From NCBI GenBank assembly GCA_902773245.1, contig CACYDY010000380.1:1-5789 (forward strand): 5,789 bases of DNA. Reading direction: 5' to 3'. Under the pieces are notes generated by a model. It was not told the DNA's origin. It worked only from the letters and a program-made list of their open reading frames with translations, and did not search any database. Shown piece by piece: positions 4,100 through 5,789 of the stretch (position 1 is the first letter of the stretch; the number at the start of each line of letters is the position of its first letter). The DNA is from an uncultured Ruminococcus sp. Its GTDB lineage: Bacteria > Bacillota > Clostridia > Oscillospirales > Acutalibacteraceae. The position numbers and the translations under genes were made by a program.

Positions 4100-5057
4100 A
4101 CATTTTGGGAATAAGATAGTTGTATGTTTTGTGGGAAATATCAACGATAGCGTCTATCGGTTCTTGATAACCCGAGATCCCATCCGTCATAATGCAAATA
4201 ATATACGGTCTTTTGGCAAAAACTATTGCGGCATCATTCTGAACGTCGTCAAGCTCGCCCGTTTTATTTGCAATTGTGACATTAAGTGGGATTCCTGCCG
4301 GGATTTTTGAAACTCTCGATTGGTTTTCAAGGGTTCTCAGCATTTCTTTTGAGTGTTTAAATTCACCGTCAAGAAGCATTTCGAGGAATTTTCCCGTATC
4401 TTCCGTTGTTGTGTAGTTATCGGAAACATCGTTGTCTTCCTGCATCATTCTGTCCATAGTGGTGTTGTTAAGTCCGTTGGCTTTGCAAAAATCCGTTACC
4501 TTTTTTCTTCCCTTTGCATTATTACCGTTTCCGAGCATTCTTACCAATATATCGGCAGACTCGTTGTCGCTTACTGTTATCATGGAGTCAATAAGCTCGT
4601 CTATGTCATCGTCGGGATAACGTTTTGCAATATCGTCATATTCGTCATAGACAGCCGCCATTATAAAAAGCTTTATCACGCTTGCCGCCTGCATTTTCTT
4701 AGAGTTTATGCTGAGCGTGCTGCCGCTTGACGGAACGGAAACATAAACAGCCCATTCTCCGCCTGTGACAGCTTTTGTTTCGCTGATAATCTCGTTTATC
4801 TCATCTTCAAGCTCCTGCATATCTATGTGATATTGGTTTTCGTCGATAAAATAGTGAACCTGTTCCGCTTTGACCTCAACATGATCGGCTTGATCCAAAG
4901 TAGCGGTAAGATCGAGGATAATCTTATCCTTAGACTTTGCCGAAAAAACTCCGAATCCCACCGAAACCGACGCCGCAGCGGCAAGAACAGCGATAAGTGC
5001 AAACACGGCAGTTTGCTTTTGTTTTTTCTTCTTGTTTTTTGTAATTTTTTGTTTCAT
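4098..5057 (-). CDS. Membrane-anchored class A beta-lactamase-fold serine hydrolase
   Basis: A 319-residue protein. A Lys-rich N-terminus (MKQKITKNKKKKQKQ) is followed by one hydrophobic helix (about 17-39), so the domain is probably anchored and faces outside. The catalytic motifs of the beta-lactamase/penicillin-binding fold are in order: Ser126-Val-Ile-Lys129, Ser163-Asp-Asn165 and Lys265-Thr-Gly267. In class A enzymes the omega loop reads RWExELN; here the aligned residues are R203-M-M-Q-E-D-N209, placing Met205 at the position of Glu166, which activates the deacylating water. Real beta-lactam hydrolysis is therefore doubtful; a peptidoglycan peptidase or other serine hydrolase is as likely. 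The start at 5057 is set by AAGGAG (5063-5068); a frame extending to 5105 lacks a site. The promoter lies at 5131-5159. It is the first gene of the operon with the sirtuin. Confidence 0.87.
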   Translation of the reverse strand: MKQKITKNKKKKQKQTAVFALIAVLAAAASVSVGFGVFSAKSKDKIILDLTATLDQADHVEVKAEQVHYFIDENQYHIDMQELEDEINEIISETKAVTGGEWAVYVSVPSSGSTLSINSKKMQAASVIKLFIMAAVYDEYDDIAKRYPDDDIDELIDSMITVSDNESADILVRMLGNGNNAKGRKKVTDFCKANGLNNTTMDRMMQEDNDVSDNYTTTEDTGKFLEMLLDGEFKHSKEMLRTLENQSRVSKIPAGIPLNVTIANKTGELDDVQNDAAIVFAKRPYIICIMTDGISGYQEPIDAIVDISHKTYNYLIPKM

Positions 5058-5130
5058 AAAAACTCCTTGAATTAACATAAATACCCAAACACAAACAATT
5101 CTCACTGTTAACGATACATCTTTTTAATAA

Positions 5131-5159
5131 ATTATAAAACATAGCCGCCCGAAAATCAA
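5131..5159 (-). promoter_or_regulatory. Vegetative promoter of the hydrolase-sirtuin operon
   Basis: On the minus strand TTGATT (5154-5159), 17 bases, TATAAT (5131-5136). Transcription would start near 5124, leaving a leader of about 67 bases before the ATG at 5057. No other good promoter was seen before either gene. Confidence 0.85.
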
Positions 5160-5221
5160 TGTTTTTTCGAGCAGCAGAAAAATTTTGTTTTATAGTAAAG
5201 GGAATTGGATATGGCGTTGCG

Positions 5222-5442
5222 AAGCTTATTAAAGTTTCGCGCAAGCCTTTTCAAAGGCTTGCGGGTCGAGGGCGGAGCCCCGTCGCTGACGGAACAAATT
5301 ATTTGCAAAAAAATAAACTAACCTCAGCGAAACAAAATAAACTAAAAATCAAAATAACACTTAAAATAATATCTTTGGTTAATAATCAAAGCAGGCAACA
5401 GCGAAGCGAATTGCCGGTCTGAGAAAGAAAAGTGCTAAATCC
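5222..5442 (+). repeat. Dispersed intergenic repeat, copy B
   Basis: Homologous to the reverse complement of 3093-3357. It begins with AAGCTTATTAAAGTTT. An 11-bp stem with a two-base loop follows (5240-5250 with 5253-5263), then GGGC-GGA-GCCC (5270-5280), the conserved 62-base block (5282-5343), an A-rich variable part and the conserved end (to AAGTGCTAAATCC). The first hairpin occupies the same place as AAACTTTT/AAAAGTTT in copy A but with a different sequence, so pairing is kept while bases change. An 87-codon open frame crossing it is not supported as a gene. The copy lies 62 bases upstream of the -35 box of the divergently transcribed hydrolase operon. Confidence 0.88.
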
Positions 5443-5482
5443 GGACGCAGGGGTTCGGGGACGAAGCCCACAGCCTGAAAAG

Positions 5483-5508
5483 CCCCCTTTCCCACCGGGG
5501 AAAGGGGG
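5483..5508. repeat. Strong G/C hairpin between repeat B and the IS remnant
   Basis: CCCCCTTTCCC (5483-5493) pairs perfectly over 11 bases with GGGAAAGGGGG (5498-5508) around ACCG. TGGGGGG follows, with no T tract on the plus strand; on the minus strand GGCTTTTCAGG follows the stem. It is probably another dispersed palindromic repeat rather than the terminator of a gene in this window, since no gene ends here. The intervening 5443-5482 holds nothing I recognise. Confidence 0.7.
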
Positions 5509-5567
5509 TGGGGGGCAGATTATAATTGTAAGTGCAACACTAAAAAAAGTATAGACTTCAAGGAACC

Positions 5568-5642
5568 ATAGTGTAAAATGTTAATAACCACAAAAACATA
5601 ACACGGAGGTTACCATAAAGTCCTATAACCATTTTACACTAT
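5568..5642. promoter_or_regulatory. 13-bp inverted repeat around the transposase start
   Basis: ATAGTGTAAAATG (5568-5580) and CATTTTACACTAT (5630-5642) are perfect inverted arms, 49 bases apart. The loop holds the ribosome binding site GGAGG (5605-5609) and the ancestral start codon. Within it, GGTTA (5608-5612) can pair with TAACC upstream (5585-5589) or downstream (5626-5630). The right arm lies in coding sequence (the HFTLS codons). This may be a structure that limits translation from read-through RNA, as is known for some insertion sequences. Confidence 0.55.
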
Positions 5643-5789
5643 CAGAGAGAGAAAGTCTAGCAGAAAAATAAAGGAAGGAAAAAGTTATCGTCAAATAGCT
5701 AAAGGTAACCTCTAAAAACCACCAAATTTAACGAACAGCATAAGGGTATTGTTCTTAAAAAGAAATATGCCGCAAAAACAGCCGAAATA
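5615..5789 (+). pseudogene. Frameshifted IS30-family transposase, N-terminal fragment
   Basis: Reading from ATA at 5615, where an ATG would be expected five bases after GGAGG, gives KSYNHFTLSERESLAEK and then a stop (5669-5671). In the next frame EGKSYRQIAK follows (to about 5703). Near the right edge the third frame gives KKKYAAKTAEI. Together these match the N-terminal helix-turn-helix region of IS30 transposases, including the SERE and YRQIA motifs. The start codon is lost, one A is missing from a poly-A run near 5664-5668, and the part between about 5704 and 5745 is degraded. The catalytic DDE domain lies beyond the window. The copy cannot make a working transposase as read. Confidence 0.75.

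Larger units (their letters stand above)
5527..5789 (+). mobile_element. Decayed left end of an IS30-family insertion sequence (continues beyond window)
   Basis: The transposase remnant starting at 5615 identifies the family. The upstream stretch from about TGTAAGTGCAACAC (5527) is the likely terminal inverted repeat, but the right end is outside the window, so neither the exact boundary nor a target duplication can be confirmed. The element lies in a repeat-dense, gene-free region. Confidence 0.6.

Noticed and set aside
4930..5244. 104-codon minus-strand frame overlapping the start of the hydrolase gene
   Set aside because: It crosses the promoter and the first codons of the hydrolase in another frame and has no independent support.
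5159..5422. 87-codon plus-strand ORF across repeat B
   Set aside because: Most of it is the dispersed repeat with hairpins; no Shine-Dalgarno or conserved protein character, and it begins over the operon promoter.
5664..5671. Programmed frameshift in the transposase poly-A run
   Set aside because: A second frame break, degraded sequence further on and the lost start codon point to decay, and IS30 transposases are normally made from one frame.

Overview
The window looks like chromosomal DNA from a low- to mid-GC anaerobic member of the Clostridia, most likely a Ruminococcus-like member of the Oscillospiraceae. The evidence is a cellulosome-type dockerin at the left edge, a DUF1836 regulator, a clostridial-style sirtuin, AGGAGG-type ribosome binding sites, vegetative (sigma-A type) promoters, and a dispersed intergenic repeat with strong hairpins. 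The genus is an inference from family content.

Layout: (1) 1-633, the 3' end of a secreted or cell-surface dockerin protein whose linker is a seven-unit 39-bp minisatellite. It meets the minus-strand DUF2798 membrane-protein gene (679-1251) at a shared bidirectional terminator. (2) 1405-1433, a strong promoter for the DUF2798 gene. (3) 1570-1686, a 38-residue Cys/Gly-rich membrane peptide gene on the minus strand, with a perfect Shine-Dalgarno and its own terminator. (4) 1687-2434, about 750 bases without a recognisable gene. It holds two near-identical, near-consensus promoters (1865 and 2376) that share most of their spacer. Between them lie two small ORF candidates, a diverged tandem repeat, and two identical GC hairpins that bracket the repeat. 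(5) 2435-3001, a DUF1836 helix-turn-helix regulator driven by the second promoter and closed by a strong terminator. (6) 3369-5057, a minus-strand two-gene operon: a membrane-anchored class A beta-lactamase-fold serine hydrolase, then a Sir2 NAD-dependent deacylase. The deacylase ribosome binding site overlaps the hydrolase stop codon. (7) Two copies of a 220-265 bp dispersed repeat lie in inverted orientation on either side of this operon (3093-3357 and 5222-5442). (8) From about 5527 to the right edge, the decayed left end of an IS30-family insertion sequence.

Functional reading: the genes do not form one pathway. The most regulated-looking part is the DUF1836 locus, where a consensus promoter with a conserved spacer occurs twice. 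This suggests one shared operator, possibly autoregulation, and a long structured transcript from the distal promoter. The sirtuin and hydrolase are probably translationally coupled, but why they belong together is unknown. Nothing in the window is clearly a known defence, CRISPR or biosynthetic system.
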